This document shows positions 38,101-45,487 of a stretch of 64,000 bases of DNA, in pieces. The stretch covers positions 558,001 through 622,000 of the forward strand of contig NZ_CM001022.1 in the NCBI RefSeq assembly GCF_000165795.1, in the 5' to 3' direction. The position numbers and the translations under genes are program-made. Source of the stretch: Aminomonas paucivorans DSM 12260 (GTDB taxonomy: Bacteria > Synergistota > Synergistia > Synergistales > Synergistaceae). The notes below the pieces were generated by a model, which was given only the letters and a program-made list of their open reading frames with translations, was not told where the DNA came from and did not search any database. Each line of letters begins with the position of its first letter. Within the stretch, counting starts at the first letter, position 1.

Positions 38101-38232
38101 CAGGGGGAAGTCCACGTCGGGGATCCGCTGCACCCCCATGGCCTTCAGGGCCAACAGACCGAAGATCACCAGGGCCAGGGTGCACATGACCACCGTCACG
38201 GGACGGCGCAGGGAGGTCTCGGTCAGCTTCAT
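35134..38232 (-). CDS. RND multidrug efflux transporter (HAE1 type)
   Basis: The 1032-residue inner-membrane pump has twelve membrane segments in two halves and large periplasmic loops. It shows RRPVTVVMCTLALVIFGLLAL at the start, GMVVDATTVVLENIHRH with the proton-relay Asp of segment 4, and LLVGIVVNNGIILVDFINQ near segment 11. It starts 4 bp inside the regulator gene's end (ATGA). Substrate range unknown; drugs, bile salts or solvents are usual. Confidence 0.94.
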   Translation of the reverse strand: MKLTETSLRRPVTVVMCTLALVIFGLLALKAMGVQRIPDVDFPLVTVTTVMKGASATVMDHDVADVIEEKLSSISGIESLASSSYEGRSVTTVQFDLGRDVDAAAADVRDKVNLALSDLPDEAETPVVQKFTIGDDALVTVAVLGPASYREKVQFADKVAKARLQSVSGVGDVGTPGLREREIRLWLDPALLEARSLTVKDVSDAIKNKHVELPAGSVQTDRRKVELRLTGEYGTVEDLASLPVAVRKGSVIRLRDVARVEDGFAERTDGASYNGQGVLFLTVRKQRGANEVAVADGTLKMLEELRREAPKGIELKVLSNQADFVRRSMKGVASNVMQAVALCSLIMLFFLRTLRATFVAVITIPVCLLGSFLFMKGLGLSVNNLTMMGISLAVGMVVDATTVVLENIHRHMEEGMPALRASQVGTDEVAFSVLGGATTTVAVFAPVAFMGGIVGRFFYSFGITVVCTILLSLLLSLSLTPFLCSRILHKDHPGRLARWVEGLLEGLEQAYRVALEKAVAFRWVTLGAAVGLFALGLFFAAHVGTGFFPSDDQGSFNISVELPSGTSLEETERLLVKMDRQVRTDPSVAYTYGEVGSGMGQEVNKGTLTVELVPRRERPGVTEVMARVRRDLSGYRDAKLTYATRGGADLTMTLVGGTPEELVAVSDKVLADLRRDGRLLDLKTDVRLDKPQLQIDLNRGRTDDMNLNIRDLSTEVQAFFGGLKAGVFKDRGFRYDIRLMADRSMRSSPVDVERIAVRNGAGQIVRVPGLVSVREVRAPNVVKRYARQSSLEISANVGPGFSSGEGMVLVEQTLRRHIPKDGDIRIQATGRSKTQREDFGRLITALLVAIALVYLVMAIQFESFLHPFTVMFSLPLLTPGAFGLLFLAGNNLDMMSFMGIILLVGIVVNNGIILVDFINQERARGTNKVAAALAAGPLRLRPILMTAVSTMVGSLPVALKLGEGAEMRQPMAVAVVGGLVTSTLLTLFVVPVVYLVLDDARDRARALLRWLGGLRPGRKFVNTGEPTPTGGK

Positions 38233-38864
38233 GCGTCGGTCCCCTTCCGGGGGAGGATGCCGTGGAGGACCAGGTCCTTCACCATCTCCGAGATCACCTC
38301 CGGGTTCCCGTCGAAGGCGCCGATGCCGAACATCCGCCCCAGGCTCATGAGGATGCCGTGGATCAGGTCCTCCATCAGCCCCGGGTCGAAGGACCGGAAG
38401 GTCCCGCACTCCACGCCTCGGGTCAGGACCTTCAGCACCGCCTCTCGGGCCTGACGCATGGGGTGGTTCTTGCTGCCCGGGCCGTGGAGGGAGTGCAGCT
38501 CCGGGTTTTCCTCCACCACCCGGATCACCGCGGCGATGACGTTGCGGTGCCGATGGATCCCCAGCACCAGGGACTCCAGGACCCGCTGCAGCTCCGCCGC
38601 CGGATCCAGCCCCAGCATGCGGATCTCCTCCATCTCCCGGGTGAGGGCCTCCCCGTTGCGTTTGAGGACGAAGAAGACCACCTCCTTCTTGTCGGCGAAG
38701 TAGTTGTACACCGTCCCCTTCGCCACCCCCGCCCGCTGGGCCAGCTTTTCCATGGTGAGCCCCATCCACCCTTCCGCCTCCAGGATGGACAGCGCCGCCT
38801 CGTACAGGGCGTCCCGGGTCATGGACTCCAGCACCGCCCGCTTCTGTTCCGAAAGCCTCGGCAT
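38229..38864 (-). CDS. TetR-family repressor of the efflux operon
   Basis: The 211-residue protein has an N-terminal helix-turn-helix (LTMEKLAQRAGVAKGTVYNYFADK) and a helical ligand-binding half. It is the first gene of the operon, overlapping the pump gene, so it would repress itself and the pump until a ligand binds. A palindrome upstream at 38911-38925 is the likely operator. Confidence 0.9.
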   Translation of the reverse strand: MPRLSEQKRAVLESMTRDALYEAALSILEAEGWMGLTMEKLAQRAGVAKGTVYNYFADKKEVVFFVLKRNGEALTREMEEIRMLGLDPAAELQRVLESLVLGIHRHRNVIAAVIRVVEENPELHSLHGPGSKNHPMRQAREAVLKVLTRGVECGTFRSFDPGLMEDLIHGILMSLGRMFGIGAFDGNPEVISEMVKDLVLHGILPRKGTDA

Positions 38865-38910
38865 GAGCGAACCGTCTCCTTCCAGGAAGGCAAGACCGAC
38901 CTTCCTAATG

Positions 38911-38925
38911 ATGACCGATGGTCAT
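38911..38925 (-). promoter_or_regulatory. Likely TetR operator
   Basis: Perfect inverted repeat ATGACC-GAT-GGTCAT, 47 bp before the tetR start, in an AT-richer promoter stretch. A related half-site GACCGA lies closer to the gene at 38893-38899. Confidence 0.55.
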
Positions 38926-39131
38926 AACAATGAGAGGGATTCTAGCTACCCGCCCGGGGGCTGTCAATGCGTGCTAAGGCGGATTTCTCTTCTCCCTTGC
39001 CCTTCCTCCGGGGCGGGCTCGGGTTCTCGGGGGTGTATCGGGGAGGGGTGTCCCGGAGGATTTGCCGGGCTTTGCCGAAGGGGGTACAAGAACGGCAGAA
39101 CATCGAAGAATCCCACGAGGAGGGGTAGGAC

Positions 39132-40040
39132 ATGGGCGAGGCGGTCTGGTTCTTCAGCATGGGGGAGGGGGTGCACCACGTCTCCCGAGATGTTTACACC
39201 CGGGTGGAGGCGCTTTTCTCCCCCGAGCCGGAGGGGTGGAGCGTGGACGGGTACCCGGTGACCCGGTGTCGGGACGCCTGGGGCCACACCCACCGGTTCC
39301 TTCGCACCCGAACCCTGGTGAGCTACGACTACGCCGCCTACCTGCCGGTGCTGCGGGAGCGCTTCGCCGGGGCGGACCTGGCGGGGGAGGTCACCTGGCA
39401 CGCCGGGGACAACGCCCCGGATCGGGTGCTCACCGCCCACACCATCGGCGACGTGCCCTCCGGGGTCTTCTGCTCCTCCCGTCCCGAGGTGCTGCGCAAC
39501 CTGTTGGAGAGCCTGGAGGACCACGCCGCCGCCCTGGGGCTGGAGGGATGGCGGGCGCTGCCCGAGGCCACCCACTGGTCCGGCTCCTGCCACGGGGGGA
39601 ACCCGGCGGACCTGAGCCGGTACCCCTCCATGCTGGTGGACGTGGAGCTGGGCAGCACCCCCGATGCCTGGGAGAACCCCCGGGCCCAGGAAGCCCTGGC
39701 CCGGAGCCTCCTGGAGGCCCTGCGTCCCCGGCCCCGCATGGTCCACCTGCTCTGCCTGGGGGGCGTGCACTTCGAGCCCTCCTTCGCCGAGGGGGCCACG
39801 GACCGAAGCCGCGACCTGGGGCTGGGGCACGTGCTGCCCAACCAGTGGGTCGTGTCGGGGCGCTACGAGGACGAGGACGGCCCCGCCAAGCTGGACGCCG
39901 CCGCGGCCTCCGTACAGGGCGGGGTGGACGCGGTGGTGTACCACGAGGGCCTCAAGGGCTGTTACCGCCAGCTCTGCCGCGACCTGGGAGCCCGCCTCGC
40001 CGTGCCCGTCTGGAAGCACCGGGGGATGAGGAAGGGGTAG
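39132..40040 (+). CDS. Possible archaeal/plant-type D-aminoacyl-tRNA deacylase (DtdA/GEK1-like)
   Basis: The 302-residue protein recalls the archaeal DTD2 family in the order of its motifs: EATHWSGS (family EATHHGP), VDVELGSTPDAWEN (family EIGST..W), LGGVHFEPSF (family GGxHYxPxF), and LGHVLPN (family GHI). These enzymes remove D-amino acids from tRNA. The match is by eye and the N-terminal third is divergent, so this is a tentative call. ATG 39132 follows GAGGAGGGG. A terminator hairpin follows, just before the CRISPR locus. Confidence 0.5.
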   Translation: MGEAVWFFSMGEGVHHVSRDVYTRVEALFSPEPEGWSVDGYPVTRCRDAWGHTHRFLRTRTLVSYDYAAYLPVLRERFAGADLAGEVTWHAGDNAPDRVLTAHTIGDVPSGVFCSSRPEVLRNLLESLEDHAAALGLEGWRALPEATHWSGSCHGGNPADLSRYPSMLVDVELGSTPDAWENPRAQEALARSLLEALRPRPRMVHLLCLGGVHFEPSFAEGATDRSRDLGLGHVLPNQWVVSGRYEDEDGPAKLDAAAASVQGGVDAVVYHEGLKGCYRQLCRDLGARLAVPVWKHRGMRKG

Positions 40041-40101
40041 GGGTGAAGGACAACGTCCCCAAGCACGAGGACCGACGTAAAGTGTCGGGGGGATCGCGTA
40101 T

Positions 40102-40130
40102 AAGGGGGGTGGCTCTCGGCCACCCCCCTT
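40102..40130 (+). terminator. Terminator after the DtdA-like gene
   Basis: Perfect 12-bp stem AAGGGGGGTGGC (40102-40113) / GCCACCCCCCTT (40119-40130), 5-nt loop. Confidence 0.65.
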
Positions 40131-40148
40131 GTGAGTGGGGAGAAAACA

Positions 40149-40172
40149 CCAGCCCCAAACGCCGGGGCCTGG
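40149..40172 (-). terminator. Terminator of the mini-array transcript
   Basis: On the minus strand CCAGGCCCC (40172-40164) pairs with GGGGCTGG (40156-40149) with one bulged G, followed by TGTTTTCT. Confidence 0.6.
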
Positions 40173-40180
40173 CTTGAAAC

Positions 40181-40269
40181 CGGTTCATCCCCACTTGCGT
40201 GGGGAAAGAGGGCCCCTTCGCATAGAGGAAGGATGAACCTCGGTTCATCCCCACCTGGGTGGGGAACCC
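40181..40269 (-). CRISPR. Two-repeat degenerate mini-array upstream of cas3
   Basis: Two 29-nt repeats (40269-40241 and 40209-40181, read on the minus strand) flank a 31-nt spacer (40240-40210). They run opposite to the main array and differ from its consensus at a few places. In the first repeat the stem reads CCCCACC-CA-GGTGGGG against the consensus CCCCACG-CA-CGTGGGG, a compensatory pair change. In the second it reads CCCCAC-GCAA-GTGGGG. Both end in the intact handle ATGAACCG. Confidence 0.8.
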
Positions 40270-40313
40270 TCGGCCTCCTGGACAGAGGTCAAGGGCACGG
40301 AGGGATGATAAGA

Positions 40314-40322
40314 ATTGTAGCA
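40314..40322 (-). promoter_or_regulatory. Extended -10 promoter of the mini-array
   Basis: On the minus strand TGC-TACAAT (40322-40314) fits the extended -10 form TGn-TATAAT. No good -35 is seen, as is common for that class. Confidence 0.5.
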
Positions 40323-40349
40323 TGCCGGATATTTTAGAATGAACCTCTT
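40316..40349 (-). promoter_or_regulatory. Predicted partial protospacer with AAG PAM at the cas3 promoter
   Basis: On the minus strand, AAG (40349-40347) is followed by AGGTTCAT (40346-40339), identical to spacer positions 1-8 of the mini-array. Positions 10 and 11 also match; beyond that the match is at chance. The site covers the mini-array promoter and ends 10 bp before the cas3 -35. Confidence 0.55.
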
Positions 40350-40359
40350 GGTTTAATCT

Positions 40360-40388
40360 TTGACAAATCAAAAGAGTCGCATTATGAT
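40360..40388 (+). promoter_or_regulatory. Promoter of the cas operon
   Basis: Consensus -35 TTGACA (40360-40365) and TATGAT (40383-40388) with an exact 17-bp spacer. Transcription would start near 40395, only about 12 nt before the cas3 ATG. Confidence 0.75.
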
Positions 40389-40406
40389 TTCGTGGGAGGT
40401 GGGGGA

Positions 40407-43178
40407 ATGGGTGTAAGCAATAGCTGCGGGGGGGCGACACCGGTCTCGCAAAACCTCTTGTGGCTGCTCTGGGGTAAATCCAACAGGGAATCCGGCGAGA
40501 TCCATCCCCTGGTTCGGCACCTTCTGGAAGCTGCTGCGGTTTGTCGCATGCTGCTGGAGCGTCGGCCCTGTCTCCGAAGGCAGTTCGCAAAACTCCTGGG
40601 GGTGGCGGAGGATCAGGTGTTGGAGTGGGTTCCCTTTCTCTGTGCCCAGCACGACCTGGGCAAGGCGGGACCCTTTCAGTTTTGCCCCCATGGTCCCTGG
40701 GGAAAGTGCGAACAGGTTCCTCCGGCGTGGCAATCCTTCTTTCCTCGGTCAAACGCGGGTCACCCCTCTCATGGAAGCTACACCACGCGGTACCTCCAGG
40801 TGCTGCTGCCTGAACTGCTGAAGAAAGGCGTCATCGGAGCTTTGGATCCCTCCGTCGTGAAACGCCTTGCCTCTGCGCTGGGGGGGCATCACGGCGCGTT
40901 TGTCTGCAACAGCATGATCAGCTCCCTGGAGAAGGAGATTCGGGCAGATGCCGGGTCTTCGTATCCATGGCTTGGAGTAGCGCGTCGGTTGCTGGAGATC
41001 CCCCTGTTGTGGCTGAGTCCCTCCGAACCGCTGGATCCCGTCAAGGGAAACGCCTGGCCTGTCCTTCTGGCGGGGGTGGTCAGCCTGTCGGACTGGATCG
41101 CGTCCAACGAAGCGTTTTTCCCCTATCGCTCCCTTCCCGACTCCCCGGATCTCCCGAATGATCTGTGGGAAACGACCTTGAAGCATGCCGGACTCATCCT
41201 GGACGAAGCGGGGTTTCGGGAGGTCGTTTCCCCTGCTCCTGCCACGTTCTCCGAGTTGTTCGCTTTTGATCCTCGGCCACTGCAACATCGAATGGACGAA
41301 CTGTTGCCCATGGAAAGGATGGTGGACCTGCCGCGGTTTCTCATCCTCGAAGCCCCCATGGGGGAAGGGAAGACCGAGGCGGCTCTTTTCGCTCTGGATC
41401 GTTGGCAGATATCCCTGGGGAGAAACGGAGTCTACGTGGCCATGCCGACCACTGCCACCAGCAACCAGATGTACTGTCGAGTGGAGCGTTTTCAGGAGAA
41501 CCGCCGTCCCGGGGGGCGAGAGAATCTGCACCTTCTCCATGGCCAGGCGTTGCTCTCCGACGACTACGATCGCCTGAAAGCTCGGTCGGTGGCTCCAGAC
41601 GAGGGAGAAACCCCTTCGGTCCAGGCGGACGAGTGGTTTTGCGCCCCCAAACGGGGGCTTCTCGCCTCAGGGGCCGTGGGCACCGTGGATCAGGCGCTCC
41701 TAGGGGTCCTTCAGACCCGGTACCAGTACCTGCGGCTTTTCGGGCTGGCGGGGAAGACGGTGATCTTCGACGAAGTCCACGGTTACGACGCCTACATGCT
41801 CACGGAGTACGAGAACCTGTTGCGATGGCTTGCCGCCCTGAACTGCACCGTGGTGGTCCTTTCTGCCACCCTCCCCGCTGCGACCCGGCGCAGGATGGTC
41901 CAGGCCTTCTCCGAGGGGATGGAAGCCCCTGTGTCTCTGGATGTGCTGGACGGGGTGTCCTATCCGCGGGTGACCACCCTAAGGGACAGCGGAGACCTTT
42001 CCTGCGACACCTTCCCTTCTGCGAGATCCTTCTCCTGTCGTATTCGTTGGGAGCACGATAGACGGTCTGTGGCCCAATCCCTGGCAGAGGAGATGAAGGA
42101 GGAAGGAGGAGCCGTGGCCTGGATCTGCAACACCGTGCGCAGTGCCCAGGAGACCTATGACCTCCTGAAGGAGGTTTTTCGGGACAGCAAAATCGATGTG
42201 ATGCTCTTTCATGCTCGGTATCAGGCGGGGGAGCGTCGCAGACGGGAAAAGGCGGTTCTGGAGCGCTTCGGACCAGGCAGGAAGGGCGGAGACGGGGTGG
42301 TTCTGGTGGCGACCCAAGTGGTGGAGCAGAGCTTGGATCTGGATTTCGACCACATGATCACCGAGCTGGCCCCCGTGGACCTGATCCTCCAACGATTGGG
42401 GCGGGAGCATCGTCATGGGGGGTGCGCGAGGCCCAAAGCCTTTGTGGAACCCTGGCTGCGCATCCTCGTCCCCGAAGGATTGCCGGATGATTTCGGGGCG
42501 AGCGGCAAGGTCTACTTGCCCTTCGTTCTCCTTCGTACCTGGCTTGTCCTGAAGGACCGGGCATCTCTTGCCCTGCCTGGTCAGATGGATGACCTCATGG
42601 AAGCCGTCTATGGCGAAGCGGGGGATTTCCCCGAAGAGTATCGGTCCCTGCTTGCGAGATGGCAGGAGGAACACTCGAAAGGAGAGGACGGGTCGCGCTT
42701 CAAGGCCGCGAGCATCCTCATTCCCGATCCAGGAGGGAGGGATGTGACCCAGGCCTTCTCTCAGGGGGTTCAGGAGGACGAGGGGGTTTGTCCAAGGGCC
42801 CGGACCCGACTTTCCAAAGAAGACCGAATCCCTGTCGTTTTGCTGCACCGCAAAGGGGAGGTGTCCTATCAGGACCGAAGCGGTACCGCCCCGGTCTCCG
42901 AGATTCCTCCTCGGGACCCAGAAGAGCGCAGGAGATGGGAGAAGCGGATGGTGGAACTCTCGGTGGATCTTCCAACATGGTTTCTGCGGGATGTGGACCG
43001 GATTCCGGAACCGCGGTGGAAAGGGTGTGCGCTCCTTCGGCATCACGGGTTGCTTCTCTTGGAGGACGGCAAGGTCGTCCTGGGTGAGGGGAGGTGTCTG
43101 GAGGTGGATGAAGAAAAAGGCGTGATCCGTCATTTCGGCTCTGAGAAAGGAGGTGCATCCCGTGGAAGGGACGTTTGA
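40407..43178 (+). CDS. cas3: CRISPR-associated helicase/nuclease Cas3
   Basis: The 923-residue protein is the DNA-degrading effector of type I systems. The N-terminal HD nuclease shows His33, His82-Asp83 (QHDLGK) and GGHHG near residue 160. The SF2 helicase has Walker A APMGEGKT (Lys322), DEVH box (455-458), SATLP, TQVVEQSLDLDFD and QRLGREHRHG. ATG 40407 follows a GGAGGTGGGGG stretch; the frame-open GTG at 40392 would lie before the predicted transcript start. It overlaps casA by 17 bp. Confidence 0.95.
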   Translation: MGVSNSCGGATPVSQNLLWLLWGKSNRESGEIHPLVRHLLEAAAVCRMLLERRPCLRRQFAKLLGVAEDQVLEWVPFLCAQHDLGKAGPFQFCPHGPWGKCEQVPPAWQSFFPRSNAGHPSHGSYTTRYLQVLLPELLKKGVIGALDPSVVKRLASALGGHHGAFVCNSMISSLEKEIRADAGSSYPWLGVARRLLEIPLLWLSPSEPLDPVKGNAWPVLLAGVVSLSDWIASNEAFFPYRSLPDSPDLPNDLWETTLKHAGLILDEAGFREVVSPAPATFSELFAFDPRPLQHRMDELLPMERMVDLPRFLILEAPMGEGKTEAALFALDRWQISLGRNGVYVAMPTTATSNQMYCRVERFQENRRPGGRENLHLLHGQALLSDDYDRLKARSVAPDEGETPSVQADEWFCAPKRGLLASGAVGTVDQALLGVLQTRYQYLRLFGLAGKTVIFDEVHGYDAYMLTEYENLLRWLAALNCTVVVLSATLPAATRRRMVQAFSEGMEAPVSLDVLDGVSYPRVTTLRDSGDLSCDTFPSARSFSCRIRWEHDRRSVAQSLAEEMKEEGGAVAWICNTVRSAQETYDLLKEVFRDSKIDVMLFHARYQAGERRRREKAVLERFGPGRKGGDGVVLVATQVVEQSLDLDFDHMITELAPVDLILQRLGREHRHGGCARPKAFVEPWLRILVPEGLPDDFGASGKVYLPFVLLRTWLVLKDRASLALPGQMDDLMEAVYGEAGDFPEEYRSLLARWQEEHSKGEDGSRFKAASILIPDPGGRDVTQAFSQGVQEDEGVCPRARTRLSKEDRIPVVLLHRKGEVSYQDRSGTAPVSEIPPRDPEERRRWEKRMVELSVDLPTWFLRDVDRIPEPRWKGCALLRHHGLLLLEDGKVVLGEGRCLEVDEEKGVIRHFGSEKGGASRGRDV

Positions 43179-44736
43179 TCTGACGGAGCGTCCGTGGATC
43201 CTCTGCAGGCTTCGGGATGGCTCGACGGTGTCCTTGGGGCTCCTGGATCTGTTCCTTCGGGCGCCTGAGATCGAGGGAATCGTCGGTGGCGATCCCCTGG
43301 AAGAAGGGGCACTCTATCGGTTTCTCGTTGTAGTGGCCCACCGAATCCTCCAGGGCCCCGTTTCCAGCGCCCAATGGGAAGACCTGTGGGACCGAGGGGC
43401 GTTCGATCCCCCCGGAGTGAGGGAATACTTCCGTGTCTGGAAAGACCGTTTCGACCTCTTCCATCGGGAGTTTCCCTTTTTTCAGCACCCGGGATGTGGG
43501 GATGTGGAGGCGAATTCTGCGACGGTGATGGCCCATTCTCTGGCTTCGGGAAACAACGCCGTTCTGTTCGATCACCACGAGGATGGGGTGTCTGTCCGCT
43601 GGTCCCCCGCCACGGCGGCCCGAAAGCTCCTGGTCGCCCAGGGTTATTCCCTGGGTGGGCTGGGGCCTTCGTATAAAGGGTCCAGACAGCAGTTCTACCA
43701 GGCCCCCCTCGTCCCGGGGGCTCTGGTGATTCTTCGGGGAGACAACCTGTTCCAGACGGTGATGCTGAACCTCCTGGTTCTGGGGAAGGATCACCCCTTG
43801 CCTGGTTCTGGTTCCGCTTCCGATCTCCCCCTGTGGGAACAGGATCCGAGGCCTTTTCGGCCCGGGGAGGAAAGGGTTCCCAAGGGATACCTGGATTACA
43901 TGACCTGGCAGGCCCGGCTGGTGCAGATCCTTCCCGAGGAGGACGGAACCGTGGCAAGGGTGCGATGGATTCAGGGGGTACGGACTCCCGACATCGGTAC
44001 GGGGGAGCCCATGATGGTCTTTCGCAGACAGGAAGCCAAGGCAGGGAAGGCAAAACCGGGTTCTCCGGAATGGTTTCCCCTTCGTTTCTCGGAGGGAAGG
44101 GCCTGCTGGAGAGACAGCGCAGCCCTGGCGGCCCCGGTGAAGGACCAAACAGATCGCTACCGCCCCCCGGAGACCCTTCTGGCTTTGGTGAACGACCACA
44201 GGGACCACCCGGGGGTCCCCCAGGTGGTGCGGGTGAATCTCTACGGTCTTCTGGCGGATAAGGCCAAACCCCTGCTCTGGCGCAAGGAGAGCCTGCCCAT
44301 CCCCGTGGCCTATTTGGCGGAGGACCGCTGGTACCTGGCCCTGGAACAGGCCCTCCTCTTGGCCGAAGAGGTGGCTTCCCGGTCCTTGGGTTGGGGGCTT
44401 CGCCTTGCGGCGGACGACCTGGAGGACCCCCTACGCAAGGAGGCGAAGGAAGCCTTTGCCCAGTGGGCCCGCAACACGGTCCAAACCTCCTACTGGGCTT
44501 CCTTGGAGGTCCCCTTCTACCGTCTTTTCCTGGCAGGGAATCCTGCCACGCTTCCCCAGGAGGATCTGGAATCCCGATGGCGACGCCAGTTGGGTCGAAG
44601 CGCCCGATCGGCCTTCCACCAGGTGGGGGGCGCGTTGGAGGGCAAATCGGAGGGACTGCGGGCCTGGGCACGAGGAAAACAGGGATTGGATGGTAGCCTG
44701 TACCGACTGCTCGGCGACGATGCGAAGGAGGGATGA
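43162..44736 (+). CDS. casA: Cascade large subunit Cas8e/Cse1
   Basis: The 524-residue protein recognises the PAM and recruits Cas3 in type I-E Cascade. The opening FDLTERPWILCRLRDGS is the typical Cse1 start, and FPFFQHPG and a four-helix C-terminus follow. GTG 43162 is preferred over GTG 43153 because AGGAGG ends 8 nt before it. Base use is less GC-biased than in the flanking chromosome, as in the rest of the cas genes. Confidence 0.92.
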   Translation: MEGTFDLTERPWILCRLRDGSTVSLGLLDLFLRAPEIEGIVGGDPLEEGALYRFLVVVAHRILQGPVSSAQWEDLWDRGAFDPPGVREYFRVWKDRFDLFHREFPFFQHPGCGDVEANSATVMAHSLASGNNAVLFDHHEDGVSVRWSPATAARKLLVAQGYSLGGLGPSYKGSRQQFYQAPLVPGALVILRGDNLFQTVMLNLLVLGKDHPLPGSGSASDLPLWEQDPRPFRPGEERVPKGYLDYMTWQARLVQILPEEDGTVARVRWIQGVRTPDIGTGEPMMVFRRQEAKAGKAKPGSPEWFPLRFSEGRACWRDSAALAAPVKDQTDRYRPPETLLALVNDHRDHPGVPQVVRVNLYGLLADKAKPLLWRKESLPIPVAYLAEDRWYLALEQALLLAEEVASRSLGWGLRLAADDLEDPLRKEAKEAFAQWARNTVQTSYWASLEVPFYRLFLAGNPATLPQEDLESRWRRQLGRSARSAFHQVGGALEGKSEGLRAWARGKQGLDGSLYRLLGDDAKEG

Positions 44737-44740
44737 AGGC

Positions 44741-45289
44741 TTGGAGAGCTCGGGACGGAATGCCTCGGAAAAAAAAGAGGGGAAAGCCGGTCGTTTGGTC
44801 GAACGGCTCCTCTCCTGGAAGGAGGATCTTGGCGCTCTTGCGGCTCTGCGCCGCGGCTGGGGGAAAGAGCCTGGAACGGCACCGGAGATGTTTCCCTATG
44901 TGGCGTCTTTCGACGATTCTCGGTGGGAAGGCGAAGTGGTCTACATCGTGGCGGGGCTTTTCGGCATGTGGCCCCAGCACGACCCTTCCTCCGGGTCCTT
45001 CGGCGCGTCGATGCGTCGCTTGGTGGAGCCGGAGGAGGACGTGCAGGGGACAAGCGTGGAAAAGCGATTCCTCTCGTTGTTGGATGCGGATGCGGGAGAG
45101 CTGTATCAGGCCCTTCCCCGCATGGTGGGCCTGCTGAAGGCAAAGGAGGTTCCCCTGAACTACCTTCTGCTGACCCAGCATCTTTTCCACTGGAAAGATG
45201 CTGGAATCCACAATGTCCGTCGTCGTTGGGCGGTGGACTTTTGGCGTCGTCCATTCACTCGATCCGTGGAAACGACAAAGGAGGATTGA
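44741..45289 (+). CDS. casB: Cascade small subunit Cse2
   Basis: The 182-residue helical protein has the Cse2 pattern of a Trp/Arg-rich RRGWGKEPGTAPEMFPYV near residue 45 and DAGELYQALPRMVGLLK. The start is a TTG at 44741: GGAGGG lies 8 nt upstream, and no ATG or GTG fits the frame nearby. The last residues, RSVETTKED, recur at the end of the next short frame because of a tandem duplication. Confidence 0.88.
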   Translation: MESSGRNASEKKEGKAGRLVERLLSWKEDLGALAALRRGWGKEPGTAPEMFPYVASFDDSRWEGEVVYIVAGLFGMWPQHDPSSGSFGASMRRLVEPEEDVQGTSVEKRFLSLLDADAGELYQALPRMVGLLKAKEVPLNYLLLTQHLFHWKDAGIHNVRRRWAVDFWRRPFTRSVETTKED

Positions 45290-45292
45290 GCC

Positions 45293-45487
45293 ATGTCCGA
45301 GTTTGAGGTGCGGTGTCTGACCCAGAGCGTTGCCCCATCCTGCCTGAACCGAGACGGTACCGGTTTGCCCAAGGACTGCCCGTCCTGCGGTGTCTGCAGG
45401 ACGGGTGTTTCCGGCCAATCCTTGAAGCGTGCCCTCCGGGAACGTTTGGGTATCCATCGATCCTTGGAAACGACAAAGGAGGACTGA
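45293..45487 (+). pseudogene. Duplicated, diverged N-terminal fragment of cas7e (still open)
   Basis: The 64-codon frame begins like Cas7e (TQSVAPSCLNRD ... PKDC ... SGQSLKRALRE) and ends RSLETTKED like CasB. It is the product of a 198-bp tandem duplication that joined the cas7e 5' end to the casB 3' end. About 34 of the first 54 residues equal those of intact Cas7e next door. The Cas7 motif RRARVSSQSFKRA has become CRTGVSGQSLKRA. It keeps its own AAAGGAGG site and ATG, so a peptide may be made. Either a harmless remnant or a small Cas7-derived product. Confidence 0.8.

Larger units (their letters stand above)
40140..40307 (-). ncRNA. Predicted crRNA-like regulatory RNA (mini-array transcript)
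   Basis: A minus-strand transcript of about 165 nt is bounded by an extended -10 promoter (40322-40314) and an intrinsic terminator (40172-40149 plus a T-rich GTGTTTTCT). It holds leader, repeat, 31-nt spacer, repeat. Both repeats keep the Cas6e-type hairpin and the ATGAACCG handle of the main array, so the neighbouring Cas6e should be able to cut it into one crRNA-like guide. The guide's first 8 nt match a site beside an AAG PAM at the cas3 promoter. Function as a Cascade-guided repressor is inferred. Confidence 0.6.

Noticed and set aside
40117-40145. A possible third degenerate repeat beside the mini-array.
   Set aside because: Its spacing does not fit, about ten positions differ, and the same bases form a perfect terminator hairpin for the gene before it.
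40270-40406. A CreTA-type toxin gene next to the mini-array.
   Set aside because: No short frame with a ribosome site is seen between the mini-array and cas3; an autoregulatory guide fits better.
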